Source: RYN-230 sp963837335 (lineage in GTDB: Bacteria; Actinomycetota; Actinomycetes; Streptosporangiales; Streptosporangiaceae). Taken from it: a stretch of DNA of 64,000 bases. Positions 7,707-16,655 of the stretch are shown here, in pieces (the first letter of the stretch is position 1; the number at the start of each line of letters is the position of its first letter). The position numbers were made by a program, and so were the translations under genes. The stretch is taken from the NCBI GenBank assembly GCA_963837335.1, contig CAWINS010000026.1, positions 57,938 through 121,937 of the forward strand, given 5' to 3'. A model generated the notes under the pieces. It saw only the letters and a program-made list of their open reading frames with translations, searched no databases and had not been told where the DNA came from.

Positions 7707-10154
7707 TCAGCTGGCTGCCTCCACGTGCTTCGCGGCCGCAATGACGGCCTGGCAGGCAACCGCCTGGGCGGACGCGCCGAGGACTCGGGTGTTGTGGAAG
7801 GCCGCGGCCTCCAGCTCGCCCTTGATCTTGCCCGCCAGCGCGTCCCTGACCTTTTCCAGCGCGGTGAGGGCCTGGTTGGTGTGGATGTAGGTCGCGTCCC
7901 CCGCGCTGGTGCTCTCCACCGCGTTGGTCGAGGCCTGGAGGGTAGCGGTGCCGAACTGACCGACGCTCGAGTTCAGCTGCTTGTAGCAGGCTCCGAGCGT
8001 GCTCACCCCGGGGGCGGCGAGCGCCTGGTTAGGCCGGGTTAGCAACTGGGTGACGACCCGTCCGTCGTGCTCGTAATCATCCTTCAGCCCGGTCAGGTAC
8101 ATCAGGGTCGGCCGGACGTCGGTCAGATCCATCCAGGTTCCGGTGGTACCGCTGCCCGGGACGGTGACCTGGCCGGAGTCGGCACCCGCGGAACTCGGGC
8201 CCGCATCCGCGGCAGAACCGTCAAGGCCGAGGTGGGCGACGCCGGGCCCGGCGATGCCGAGCCAGTTGGTGTCGATCTCAGCCGCGTAGTCACCGTGGTT
8301 CCAGGCGAAGCCGGTGTTCTGGGTGACGCACGGCCCCGAGCACGCCGCCGGGCCCGAACTCAGGAAGTAGTCGGGCTTGGCGAACATCGCGAACGTCGGT
8401 GTGCGGGCCGGGTCGGCGTTGACCATGTGCAGGATGCCCTCCTCCACCGGGTCCGCCAGGTAGTTGGTGATCTTCTCGTTGGTATTCCCGGAGTAGGGGT
8501 TGCTGGCGGTGAGCCCGGCCACGTCGTGTTCGAGCGTCCGCACCGCAGGAGCGTCCGGGCCTGGCTGGCCGGTCACGTAGAACTCCGGCGCCGAGTCGTT
8601 TTCCAGGGTGAACGGGGTCGTGTCCGACTTCTGTGTGGCCAGCAGGCCGGTCACGTTGCCGGCCAGCTCACCGAACGAGCCTGCCGGGTAGGTGCACGCG
8701 ACAGCGGGGGTCACCGTGTCGCCGCTGACCGTGGCGCCATTGCAGTTGGCCGGCGTGGGCTGGATGGCCCGGCCGACATTGGCGCCGGCCTCGTGGTCGC
8801 CCTCATCGGGGGTGACGATGAACAGCGAGTTCTTGGGGGTGATGCCGTCCGCGGCCAGCCGCTTGAAGAAGGTCGCGAAGGCCTGGTTGTAGTACTGCGC
8901 CTGGGCGACGTAGCACGGGTCCCCGCTGCCCAGCGCGGCAGGCGCGCCGTTGCAGGCGGTAAGGCCGGGGATGTGCTCGTTGCCGTGAATGTCTGCGATA
9001 TACCCGTTGGTGACGGGGATCCCGGATTCCTGCATGTCGGCCACATAGGCGAGCGTCTGCGAGGCGTTGATCGGGCCGAACCCGGGGAACCCGGGGTGGT
9101 TGGTGAGGAAGGCGCCGTTGATCTGGTTCCCGTTCTCGTCAACCAGGTTCCCGGCGGCGTTGGTCACCTGGTAGCCGTGGTGGGACACGTTGGCGGTTCC
9201 CGCGCCGAGTTGCGGCGCGACGTAGCGGTGGCCGAACAGGCCCTGGTAGCCCGAATAGCCACCTGGCTCATCGGGCAGGCTGTCGGTGACCGCCGTCGGG
9301 GTCGGGCTGGTCTGCCCGAACTTCACGCCCCTGGCCGAGGAGCAGAACGCGCTGCCCTGGGCGCAGTGCACGGCGATACCGGCATAGTCCGCGGTCTCCG
9401 CGTCCTTGAACGAGTCCGTGTCGGCGGCCAGCTGCTGCGCCTCCGGTGAGTTCGCGCCGAACACCTTCGGGATGTCTACTGCGTTGTTCTCCAGGTCCTG
9501 GTTCACCGTGCCTGCCTCGCCGACGTTGCAGCCGGCCCGGGTGAACGGCACCCAGGGTGCGGGGGTGGTGGTGTCCGGCTTCGGCGCGGGCTTGGTGGTG
9601 GCCGGCGGGCTGGCCGCATAGACCATGGACGGGTTGGTGTCGTGGCCCGGGTTCGGGGTCGCAGCGGTGTCGAAGACCGGGTCGGTCCAGTAGGCGAACG
9701 ACCCGGCCGGATCGGTGGTGCCGTCGGTGTTGTACGCCCGGTAGGAGTTGCTGACCGGCATACCGGCCCGGTCGCCGTACAGGCCGGTGAACGTGGTCAG
9801 CAGGTCATCGGCGGTGTGCGCGATGAGCGGGGTGTGGTTGTTCGACGCGAACGTGCCGTTGTCCTCGAGGAAGTGCAGCAGGCTCGGCATCATCTGGAGG
9901 TCGGAAGGGACATTGGGGTTGTCGCGGAAGAAATGGACGTTGTCGAAGGTGAGCTCGATAACGTGCTTCACCCCGTGGCCGAGCCCGCAGCTGGTGGGCC
10001 CCTGACCGTGCTGGGCGGCCCGTGCTAATGGCTTAGCCGCGCTGGCGAGCCCGGGCGTGGCACCCGCCACGGCGAGCGCGCTCAGCAGCGAGGCGCATCC
10101 GGTGACGGCGGCGGCGCGCACGGCCAGCCTCCGACGGCCATGGTGATTGGGCAT
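7707..10154 (-). CDS. Secreted phosphoesterase, alkaline-phosphatase superfamily
   Basis: An 815-residue exported protein. Residues 1-40 form an Arg-rich signal peptide (MPNHHGRRRLAVRAAAVTG onward, possibly Tat or Sec). The mature part starts with HVIELTFDNVHFFRDNP, then THTPL-like and DDLLTTFTGLYGDRAG segments; IVTPDEGDHEAGANVG later resembles the metal-binding Asp/His motif of alkaline-phosphatase-fold enzymes (phosphodiesterases, sulfatases, phosphonoacetate hydrolases). ATG 10154 follows GAGGAGGATCG. It is monocistronic and ends at two strong hairpins. Extracellular phosphate scavenging is plausible; the substrate cannot be named. Confidence 0.75.
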   Translation of the reverse strand: MPNHHGRRRLAVRAAAVTGCASLLSALAVAGATPGLASAAKPLARAAQHGQGPTSCGLGHGVKHVIELTFDNVHFFRDNPNVPSDLQMMPSLLHFLEDNGTFASNNHTPLIAHTADDLLTTFTGLYGDRAGMPVSNSYRAYNTDGTTDPAGSFAYWTDPVFDTAATPNPGHDTNPSMVYAASPPATTKPAPKPDTTTPAPWVPFTRAGCNVGEAGTVNQDLENNAVDIPKVFGANSPEAQQLAADTDSFKDAETADYAGIAVHCAQGSAFCSSARGVKFGQTSPTPTAVTDSLPDEPGGYSGYQGLFGHRYVAPQLGAGTANVSHHGYQVTNAAGNLVDENGNQINGAFLTNHPGFPGFGPINASQTLAYVADMQESGIPVTNGYIADIHGNEHIPGLTACNGAPAALGSGDPCYVAQAQYYNQAFATFFKRLAADGITPKNSLFIVTPDEGDHEAGANVGRAIQPTPANCNGATVSGDTVTPAVACTYPAGSFGELAGNVTGLLATQKSDTTPFTLENDSAPEFYVTGQPGPDAPAVRTLEHDVAGLTASNPYSGNTNEKITNYLADPVEEGILHMVNADPARTPTFAMFAKPDYFLSSGPAACSGPCVTQNTGFAWNHGDYAAEIDTNWLGIAGPGVAHLGLDGSAADAGPSSAGADSGQVTVPGSGTTGTWMDLTDVRPTLMYLTGLKDDYEHDGRVVTQLLTRPNQALAAPGVSTLGACYKQLNSSVGQFGTATLQASTNAVESTSAGDATYIHTNQALTALEKVRDALAGKIKGELEAAAFHNTRVLGASAQAVACQAVIAAAKHVEAAS

Positions 10155-10274
10155 CGATCCTCCTCTTCCCGCCGCCCGGTGTGATGCACCGGGCAGTCCT
10201 GCCGGTGACCCTAGGGACATGAGCCGAATTCCCGGCGACGGGAAAAAGAAACGGAGACTAACTCTCGCGCCGCA

Positions 10275-10280
10275 TAGAAT
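10275..10280 (+). promoter_or_regulatory. -10 box TAGAAT for a leaderless transcript
   Basis: TAGAAT is followed by 7 nt and GTG 10288, with no ribosome binding site. This is the best match in the window to the actinobacterial leaderless promoter pattern. A clear -35 was not seen. Confidence 0.55.
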
Positions 10281-10287
10281 TCGGTTC

Positions 10288-10982
10288 GTGAGCATCAGGG
10301 CCGTCATCTTCGACTGGGGCGGGACGCTCACCCCGTGGCACTCAGTGGACCACCAGGCCCTCTGGCGGGCGGTCTGCGCGCCCCACTTCCCCGGCCAGGC
10401 CGAGGAGGTCGCGGCGGCCATCCTGGCCGCGGAGAACGCCTACTGGGAGCTCACCGATACGTCCCACTCCAGCGCGACGCTGGACGACGTCTTCGCCCGG
10501 GCTGGGATCACGCCCACCGACGAGCTACTGGCCGCCTACTACGAGGCCTGGGATCCGCATACGATCACCGACCCTGATGTGCCCCCTTGCTGCGGGCCCT
10601 GCGCGAGCGCGGGATGAAGGTCGGCGTGCTGTCCAACACCTTCTGGCCCCGGACGGCGCACGAGCGCGTGTTCCGCCGCGACGAGGTGCTCGACCTGATC
10701 GACGCCGCCGTGTACAGCAGCGAGATCCCGTGGGCGAAGCCCCATCCGGAAGCCTTCCGGGCCGTGATGCGGGCGCTGGAGGTGGACGACCCGGCCACGT
10801 GCGTCTTCGTGGGCGACCGGCCCTTCTCAGACGTGCACGGCGCGAAGCGGGCGGGCATGCGGGCCGTGCTGATCCCGCACAGCGAGGTGCCGCCGTTCGA
10901 CGAGGTGACCCCGGACGCGGTCATCACCCGGCTGGCCGACCTCCCGGCCTGCCTGGACGCCTGGTCCGCCCCGGGGTCCTAG
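10288..10982 (+). pseudogene. HAD-superfamily hydrolase, frameshifted
   Basis: GTG 10288 opens VSIRAVIFDWGGTLTPWHS, with HAD motif I (DWGGT). The first frame is good to DPDVPP, then turns to nonsense at the C run 10582-10586. From there another frame continues with LRALRERGMKVGVLSNTFW (motif II region), WAKPHPEAF (motif III Lys) and FVGDRPFSDVHGA (motif IV), ending at 10982. Adding one C restores 231 residues, typical for HAD-IA phosphatases. The substrate is unknown. The downstream aldolase gene begins 54 nt later in the same frame and may be cotranscribed. Confidence 0.8.
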
Positions 10983-11036
10983 CCGCCGTGGCCGGGCCAG
11001 CGGGCTGGAGCCGGGGGCAACGGGGACCTGGCCGGG

Positions 11037-11930
11037 GTGCTCCCGGTCTTCCAGACCCCGTTCGACGATCGTGACCGGATCGACTACCCGGCCCTGGAGA
11101 AGCTGTTCGACTGGGTATTCGCCAACGGCGCGGACGGCGTGGTGTTCGCCATGGTGTCCGAGATACTGCGGATGTCGTCGCAGGAACGCGACGAGGTAGC
11201 CGCGGCGGCGTGCCGCCTGTCCCGCGGCCGCGGCTGCTGTGTGATCAGCGTGGGCGCGGAATCGCTCGCCACCGCCCTGCGTCATGCGCGGCACGCCGCG
11301 GCCTGCGGAGCGGACGCCGTGATGGCGACCCCGCCCCTGCTGCACGCGGCGGGCGACGACGAACTGCTGCGGTACTTCACGACGATCGCCGCCCGCGTGG
11401 ACATCCCGCTGATCGTCCAGGACGCGAGCGGCTACGTCGGCCGGCCGCTGTCTGTCGGGCTGCAGGCCCGGCTGCACGGCGAACTCGGTGACCGGGTGAT
11501 GTTCAAGCCGGAGGCTCCGCCGATCGGCCCGCGGCTGACCCGGCTGCTCGACGCCACCGATGGCCGGGCCAGGGTCTTCGAGGGCACCGGGGGGCTGTTC
11601 CTGATCGACAGCTTCCGCCGCGGGGCGATCGGCACCATGCCGGCCAGCGACGTGGTGTGGGCACTGTCCGCCCTGTGGCGCGCCCTCCAGGATGGGGACT
11701 TCGGCCGGGCCTACCGGATCGCCGGCCCGCTGGCGTTGCTGGTATCGCTGCAGACCAGCCTGGACAGTTTCGTCGCGGTCGAGAAGCATCTCCTCGTCCG
11801 GCAGGGCGTTCTCCCGTCAGACCGGATGCGAGGGCCAGTCGCCGACGTGCTGGACGCGCCGGGCCGCGACGAAATCGACCGCCTCGCGGACCTGCTCCGC
11901 GCGGCCGTCGGCCCACCGGATCCTGACTGA
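11037..11930 (+). CDS. Dihydrodipicolinate synthase/N-acetylneuraminate lyase family protein
   Basis: A 297-residue TIM-barrel class I aldolase relative. It begins VLPVFQTPFDDRDRIDY, typical of the family. VIVQDASGYVG-like and MFKPEAPP segments are visible; the Lys in FKPEA is the expected Schiff-base lysine. The usual tyrosine of true DapA is not obvious, so lysine biosynthesis should not be assumed; 2-keto sugar acid or hydroxy-acid aldolases are alternatives. The start GTG 11037 is the first plausible codon after an in-frame TAG at 10980. It ends 24 nt before the convergent YbaK gene. Confidence 0.75.
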   Translation: MLPVFQTPFDDRDRIDYPALEKLFDWVFANGADGVVFAMVSEILRMSSQERDEVAAAACRLSRGRGCCVISVGAESLATALRHARHAAACGADAVMATPPLLHAAGDDELLRYFTTIAARVDIPLIVQDASGYVGRPLSVGLQARLHGELGDRVMFKPEAPPIGPRLTRLLDATDGRARVFEGTGGLFLIDSFRRGAIGTMPASDVVWALSALWRALQDGDFGRAYRIAGPLALLVSLQTSLDSFVAVEKHLLVRQGVLPSDRMRGPVADVLDAPGRDEIDRLADLLRAAVGPPDPD

Positions 11931-11953
11931 TCTGGCCAGGCCCGCACGCGACG

Positions 11954-12424
11954 TCAGGGCGCTGGCTCGGGGTCGCTGATGTCCGCGACGGTGGCGTCCA
12001 GGGCCCGGACCGTCTCGTCCGCGTCCAGGGCCACAGCCAGGCCGTGCTGGCCCGCCCCCAGGGTGATCTCCCGCCCGGCGATCCGCTCGTCCGCGATCAC
12101 CGGCCACGGGCGCAGCGAACCGAACGGCGTGATCGTGCCGCGCTCGTAGCCGGTCACTTCCCGGGCCATCGCCGCGTCCGGCATCGACAGCCGGCTGACC
12201 CCCAACTGGGCCCGCAGCTTCGGCCAGGAGATCGTCCGGTCCCCCGGCACCAGGACGAACAGGAAGTCGTCGTCGCCGCGCCGCACGACCAGTGTCTTCA
12301 CCACGTCGGCGGGCGTCACGCCGCGGGCCTGCGCCGCCTCGGCCAGGCTGCGCACCGGCCCGTGGCTGATCAGGCGGTACGACAGGCCCGAGGCCGCGAG
12401 GGCATCTTCCGCCGGGTTAGGCAT
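11954..12424 (-). CDS. YbaK/EbsC family aminoacyl-tRNA deacylase
   Basis: A 156-residue trans-editing domain protein of the YbaK/ProX family, which hydrolyses mischarged tRNA such as Cys-tRNA(Pro). Visible family features are the start EDALAASGLSYRLISHGPV, the conserved Lys in ADVVKTLVVRRG, and GTITPFGS near residue 110. ATG 12424 gives the family N-terminus. It is divergent from the threonine-aldolase-like gene; the 63-bp gap must hold both promoters. The specificity (Cys, Ala or other) cannot be read from sequence alone. Confidence 0.8.
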   Translation of the reverse strand: MPNPAEDALAASGLSYRLISHGPVRSLAEAAQARGVTPADVVKTLVVRRGDDDFLFVLVPGDRTISWPKLRAQLGVSRLSMPDAAMAREVTGYERGTITPFGSLRPWPVIADERIAGREITLGAGQHGLAVALDADETVRALDATVADISDPEPAP

Positions 12425-12487
12425 GATCCAGTATCTCCGGCCGGCGGCCCTGGAAGCTGCGCCGGCCGTACCGGCAGAATGACCGTT

Positions 12488-13722
12488 ATGCCCGCTCCTC
12501 ATGACGCCGCCGTGGACGATCCCGCCGTGCCCGGAACCCCCGCTGCCACCAACCCCGCAGCCGGAAGCCCGGCCGACGGGAGCGCCGCCGCCGAGAGCAG
12601 CGCGGGCGGCAGTACGCCGGCCGGCTCCCCAGCCCGGGCCCGGCGAGCGGGGAAACAGCCGCCGACCTCGCCGCGCTGCGGGCCACCTGCAGCCGGTTCC
12701 TGACCTGGCACGGGGCAGGCCGGGCCGCGGACCTGCTCGCCACGATCCCGCCGGACACCCAGACCGACCACTACGGGGACGGCGGCGTCGTGACCGAGCT
12801 GGAGAGCGAGGTCATGCTGGTGCTCGGCAAGCCCGCCGCCGTGTTCCTGCCCAGCGGCACCATGGCCCAGCAGGCGGTGCTGCGGGTGCACGCCGACCGG
12901 CGCCAGCGCCGGGTGATCGTGTTCCACCCGGCCTGCCACATCGACACCCACGAAGGACGCGGCTACGAACGGCTGCACCAGCTCACCGGGCGGCCGGCAG
13001 GCGAGCCGGACCGCCTGCTGACCGTGGCTGACCTGGATCAGGTGGCTGAGCCCGCGGGGGCGTTGGTGATCGAACTGCCGCAGCGCGATCTCGGCGGGCA
13101 GCAGCCGGACTGGGCCGGGCTGGAAGCGCAGGCCAGCTGGGCCCGGGAGCGCGGCGCGGCGGTGCACCTGGACGGCGCGCGGCTGTGGGAGTCCGCGGCG
13201 GGTTACGGCAAGCCGCCGGCCGACGTCGCCGCCCTGTTCGACACCGTGTACGTGTCGTTCTACAAGGGGCTCGGGGCGCTGCCGGGCTGCTGCGTGGCGG
13301 GCCCGGAGGACATCATCGCCGAGGTGCGCGAGTGGCGGCACCGGATGGGCGGGACGCTGTACGGCCTGTGGCCGAACGCAGCGTCGGCGCTATCCTGCCT
13401 GTCCCGGCGGCTCCCGATGATGCCGCGCTACCTCAGCCACACCCGGGCCATCGCGGACGCGCTGCGGGACCTCCCGGGGGTCACGATCGTCCCGGACCCG
13501 CCGCAGACTCCGATGCTGCACCTGCTGCTGCGGACCACGGCGGAGGACTTCACCGCCGCGGCCCGCCGGCTGGCCACCGAGCAGGGCGTGTGGACCTGGC
13601 CGGCCGCGATGAGCACCCCGGACCCGGGCACCCAGCGGGTGGAACTGGCGGTCGGCGACGCCACGCTGGCGCTGCAGCCCGGCGAGGTACGCGACTTCAT
13701 CCGCGCTCTTCTGCCTGGCTAG
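12488..13722 (+). pseudogene. Threonine aldolase-like beta-eliminating lyase, frameshifted near its N-terminus
   Basis: From GTG 12790 the frame reads most of a fold-type I PLP enzyme of the threonine aldolase/beta-eliminating lyase family: FLPSGTMAQQAVLRVH, HLDGARLWESAAGYG, and the PLP lysine in TVYVSFYKGLGALPG. In-frame codons before 12790 (RFLTWHGAGRAADLLATIPP, TDHYGDGG) are clearly family sequence too. The N-terminus opens at ATG 12488 in another frame with a low-complexity Ala/Pro/Ser leader; adding one G to the run at 12649-12652 joins the two into 411 residues. CAGAAT 7 nt before ATG 12488 could be a leaderless -10. Substrate: L-threonine or a related hydroxy-amino acid. Confidence 0.72.
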
Positions 13723-13786
13723 CCGCCGACAGGTAGGCCGACGGCCAGAGAAGCAGCAGTCGGCCCGTTGGCCGACGGTCACAGAA

Positions 13787-14647
13787 CTAGCCGCGCCAGA
13801 AATCGAAAGGATCGCGGCCGGGCCGGAATCCGGCCGCCTCGGCCAGGCCGGCCGCCTCGCCGAACCGCCCGCCGACGTACCCGGGCAGGTGCGCGTCGCT
13901 GCCGAACGACAGCGCCGTGCCGCCTTCCTCGCGCCACCAGCGCAGCAGGCTGACCGAGACGAGCGGGCTGGCCGTGTTCAGTTCCAGGACCCGCCCCGAG
14001 GAGGCCAGCGCCCGCAGCACCGCGCGGTACTCCTCCTCGAAGTCTGTCTCCTGGTAGCGGCCCGCCGCCTGAGGCCAGTACCGCCGCGGGTAGTCCAGGT
14101 GCGCCAGCACCTCGAACAGGTCGCTGCCCTCGATCATCGCGACCACCTCGGCGAAGTACCGGCGCATCAGCGCGCCGGCGGGCTCGCGGCGCAGCAGCGC
14201 CCGGGCGTAGACCAGCCGTCCCCCGCTGGGCAGCGTGTGCACGGAGCCGAGTACCCGGTCGAAACGGCCGGAGGACAGCACTGCGGCGGCGCTGCCCGCG
14301 AACAGGTGCGGCTCGCCGGCTTCCGCACCAGACAAGATCCGCAACGAAGGGAAGCGGTGCCGGCACTCGTCCACGCACGAGAGATAACCGTCGACGTCGA
14401 ACGGCCGGGGTCCCCACTGGTCATTTGGCGTGATGCCGGTGCCCGAGATCGGGTCGCCCGGTCCCCATTCGGTGAAGTCGAGGTGCTCGGTGAAGGCCAC
14501 CGCGGGCAGCCCGAGTTCGACGGCGCGGGCGCACGCGGCGGCCATCGAGGCCCGGGGGCCGGTGTCGTGCGACCACTGCGAATGGACGTGGTTGTCGGCT
14601 GGCCTGTGGTTCCCGGCTGGCCCATATTCGTCGGCTGGCAGAGTCAC
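13787..14647 (-). CDS. PHP-domain phosphatase, histidinol-phosphatase type
   Basis: A 286-residue PHP-family metallophosphoesterase. Metal-binding motifs are present in order: DNHVHSQWSHD, TEHLDF, GAEAGEP, LGSVHTLP, AHLDYPRR and SFGSDAHLPG. Proteins of this type dephosphorylate histidinol phosphate in His synthesis, but others act on unrelated phosphates, and no his gene is near. GTG 14647 was chosen because the open frame further upstream runs into the tRNA gene; 23 bp separate the two, so the mRNA and tRNA may share a transcript. Confidence 0.8.
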   Translation of the reverse strand: MTLPADEYGPAGNHRPADNHVHSQWSHDTGPRASMAAACARAVELGLPAVAFTEHLDFTEWGPGDPISGTGITPNDQWGPRPFDVDGYLSCVDECRHRFPSLRILSGAEAGEPHLFAGSAAAVLSSGRFDRVLGSVHTLPSGGRLVYARALLRREPAGALMRRYFAEVVAMIEGSDLFEVLAHLDYPRRYWPQAAGRYQETDFEEEYRAVLRALASSGRVLELNTASPLVSVSLLRWWREEGGTALSFGSDAHLPGYVGGRFGEAAGLAEAAGFRPGRDPFDFWRG

Positions 14648-14670
14648 GGAGCCAGCCCGCCTGCTATCAG

Positions 14671-14743
14671 TGGGGCCGATGGGATTTGAACCCATACTTG
14701 CAGGATCCTAAGTCCTGTGCCTCTGCCGTTGGGCTACGGCCCC
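14671..14743 (-). tRNA. tRNA-Leu (anticodon UAG), class I body
   Basis: The 73-nt gene folds into a full cloverleaf: acceptor GGGGCCG/CGGCCCC with discriminator A, D arm GCC/GGC, anticodon stem CAGGA/TCCTG with loop CTTAGGA, a 5-nt variable region CAAGT, and T arm ATGGG-TTCAAAT-CCCAT. The anticodon at positions 34-36 is UAG, which reads the leucine codon CUA. Normal leucine tRNAs are class II with a long variable arm; this one has a short variable loop. CCA is not encoded. The leucine identity therefore rests on the anticodon alone. Confidence 0.85.
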
Positions 14744-14783
14744 GATGCTGGTCACGAGGGTGTTCCGGATCGCAGCACCCCGG

Positions 14784-15254
14784 TCAGGCGGCTAGGTCCT
14801 GGCGCAGCCGGGCCACATGCCCAGTCGCCCGGACGTTGTAGTACGCCCGCTCGATCCGGCCATCCGAGCCGACCACGAACGTAGAGCGGATCACCCCGAC
14901 CGTCTTCTTGCCGTACATCGTCTTCTCCCCATACGCCCCGTAGGCCTTGAGGACCTCACGGTCAGGGTCGGCGAGCAGGCTGAAGTTGAGGGACTCCTGA
15001 TCGCGGAACTTGGCCAGCTTCTGCGGGGTGTCCGGGGAGATGCCCAGCACGGTGAGTCCCGCGTCGGCGAGAACGCCCAGGTTATCGCGGAAGTCGCAGG
15101 CTTCCTTGGTGCAGCCCGGGGTCATCGCGGCCGGGTAGAAGTACACGATCACGCGCTGCCCGCGCAGCGCGGACAGCTGCACCGTCTTGCCGTCCGCGTC
15201 GGGCAGTGAGAAGTCCGGCGCCTCATCCCCTGGCGCCAGTTTCTGATCGGTCAC
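14784..15254 (-). CDS. bcp: Thioredoxin-dependent thiol peroxidase (BCP/PrxQ type)
   Basis: A 156-residue peroxiredoxin that reduces H2O2 and organic peroxides with electrons from thioredoxin. PAAMTPGCTKEACDFRD holds the peroxidatic Cys and the second Cys five residues later, the BCP/PrxQ arrangement. APDFSLPDADG and the C-terminal STFVVGSDGRIERAYYNV are typical. GTG 15254 follows GAGGGGAGC. The frame is open far upstream but that part is antisense to the lipoprotein gene. A YbbN-like thioredoxin protein is encoded at 32-33 kb. Confidence 0.93.
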   Translation of the reverse strand: MTDQKLAPGDEAPDFSLPDADGKTVQLSALRGQRVIVYFYPAAMTPGCTKEACDFRDNLGVLADAGLTVLGISPDTPQKLAKFRDQESLNFSLLADPDREVLKAYGAYGEKTMYGKKTVGVIRSTFVVGSDGRIERAYYNVRATGHVARLRQDLAA

Positions 15255-15450
15255 GTGCGCTCCCCTCGAAAGACGACTCCACGTTACCGGGCCTGGAAGG
15301 CACGCGGGTGACCTTATTAAGAGCCTCTTACGCGGTCTGCGCAGGCCAGGTGGACGGCGAGTAACCACCGTAGAGTCCACGACGGGTGGCGGGGGATTGC
15401 ACGACATTGCGCTACAGGTACGGCAATCGCCAACCCAAGGAGGACCAAGC

Positions 15451-16527
15451 GTGTTCTCGCAGTTGAAGGCCCGCCGGTCGGGTGCTCCCGAAGAGGGAAC
15501 CACCCGGGTCCGGCCCTCCCAGACCGTGCGCTTCGGCGTGCCGGCCCGGGCAGTCCGTCCGCTCGGCTTCGCGGCCGTCGCGGTCGCCGCCGCACTGGCG
15601 GTCGCCGGATGCAAGCCCGGGACATACAGCGGTGCGTCCTCGAGCGGCTTGCAGTCCGGGACCACCTCGTCCGCGTCGGCGTTCTCACTCGCCTCCCAGC
15701 AGACCCAGTCGATCAGGTCGCTCAGTGCGGACCTGGAGGTCCAGGCCACCGGTGCACTGAACGCGACCCTGACCGGCACCCTGCACGAGGTAACCACGCC
15801 GACCCCGATCATCGCCATCCACGCCCACGCCGGCGGACTCGGGAACATCCGGGTCATCCTCACCAACGGCATGGCCTACCTGAAGAGCCCGTTCATGATG
15901 CGCGAGCACGGTAAGCCGTGGGTGATGGGATCGATGTCGTCCATGAGCAGCACCTCCGGCCTCAACCTCGGCCCGCTGCTCAGCCTGCTCTCGACCAGCA
16001 GCCCGCTGGTCCAGGTCCCGCTGTTCAGCCAGGGACAGAACACCCGCATGATGGGCCACTCCATGATGAATGGCATGCGGATGTCTGAGTGGGGCGGGCA
16101 CTACATGCTCTCCAACGTGCTGGGCAGCCTGAACTCGCAGATGCAGCCGAGCTTCCAGTCCATGATGAACAGCGGCCTCAGCATGACGAGGTTCCGGGCC
16201 TGGATGGACTCCTCGCACATGGTGCGCAAGCTCGTCCTGATCGAGCAGGGCGCCAACACCCGGATCGTGATCACCCTGGTGATCACGTCGATCAACCAGC
16301 CGATGCACATCATGATGCCCTCGACCACGCTGATCTTCATCCTGCCGGGTACCCCCGGCGCCGCCATGCCGACGCCGACGCCGAGCATGACGGTCACGCC
16401 CACGGTCAGGCCGACCGTGACCACCACCCCCACCATGGGGGCGACGCCGACGCCGGGGACGACCAGCACGGGTGTGACCAGCACACCGACCCCGGTCCCG
16501 ACCGGAGCAGGTCCCACCCACTGGTGA
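15451..16527 (+). CDS. Methionine-rich lipoprotein, LppX/LprAFG-like
   Basis: A 358-residue lipoprotein. GTG 15451 follows a near-perfect AAGGAGGA. After a 50-residue Arg-containing cytoplasmic part comes a hydrophobic segment ending in the lipobox LAVAGC. The next 200 residues (ADLEVQATGALNATLTGTL, then MAYLKSPFMM and GKPWVMG) fit the LppX/LprAFG beta-fold pattern. This part is rich in Met (about 22), as in MMREHG, MSSMSS, MMGHSMMNGMRM and MHIMMP. The last 50 residues are a Thr/Pro tail. Metal (Cu) binding or oxidant scavenging, or lipid carriage as for LprG, are possible. A 18-bp hairpin follows. Confidence 0.7.
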   Translation: MFSQLKARRSGAPEEGTTRVRPSQTVRFGVPARAVRPLGFAAVAVAAALAVAGCKPGTYSGASSSGLQSGTTSSASAFSLASQQTQSIRSLSADLEVQATGALNATLTGTLHEVTTPTPIIAIHAHAGGLGNIRVILTNGMAYLKSPFMMREHGKPWVMGSMSSMSSTSGLNLGPLLSLLSTSSPLVQVPLFSQGQNTRMMGHSMMNGMRMSEWGGHYMLSNVLGSLNSQMQPSFQSMMNSGLSMTRFRAWMDSSHMVRKLVLIEQGANTRIVITLVITSINQPMHIMMPSTTLIFILPGTPGAAMPTPTPSMTVTPTVRPTVTTTPTMGATPTPGTTSTGVTSTPTPVPTGAGPTHW

Positions 16528-16538
16528 CCTGATCGAAT

Positions 16539-16581
16539 GCTGAAGGCCCGCCGTCTCCCGAATAGACGGCGGGCCTTCAGC
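16539..16581. terminator. 18-bp hairpin, bidirectional terminator
   Basis: Positions 16539-16556 (GCTGAAGGCCCGCCGTCT) and 16564-16581 are perfect reverse complements around a 7-nt loop. The site sits between the convergent lipoprotein and rdgB genes and can terminate both. Confidence 0.75.
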
Positions 16582-16655
16582 GGCCCTGCGCTAGCTGCCA
16601 GTCCCCGCCGTAGCGGGCGGGTCAGGGAGCCCGTCCGCGCGCCGCGCGGGCGGGT

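Noticed and set aside
8067..9449. Long open frame on the plus strand
   Set aside because: It is the antisense of the secreted phosphoesterase, with the Val/Gly/Arg-rich composition of GC-rich shadow frames.
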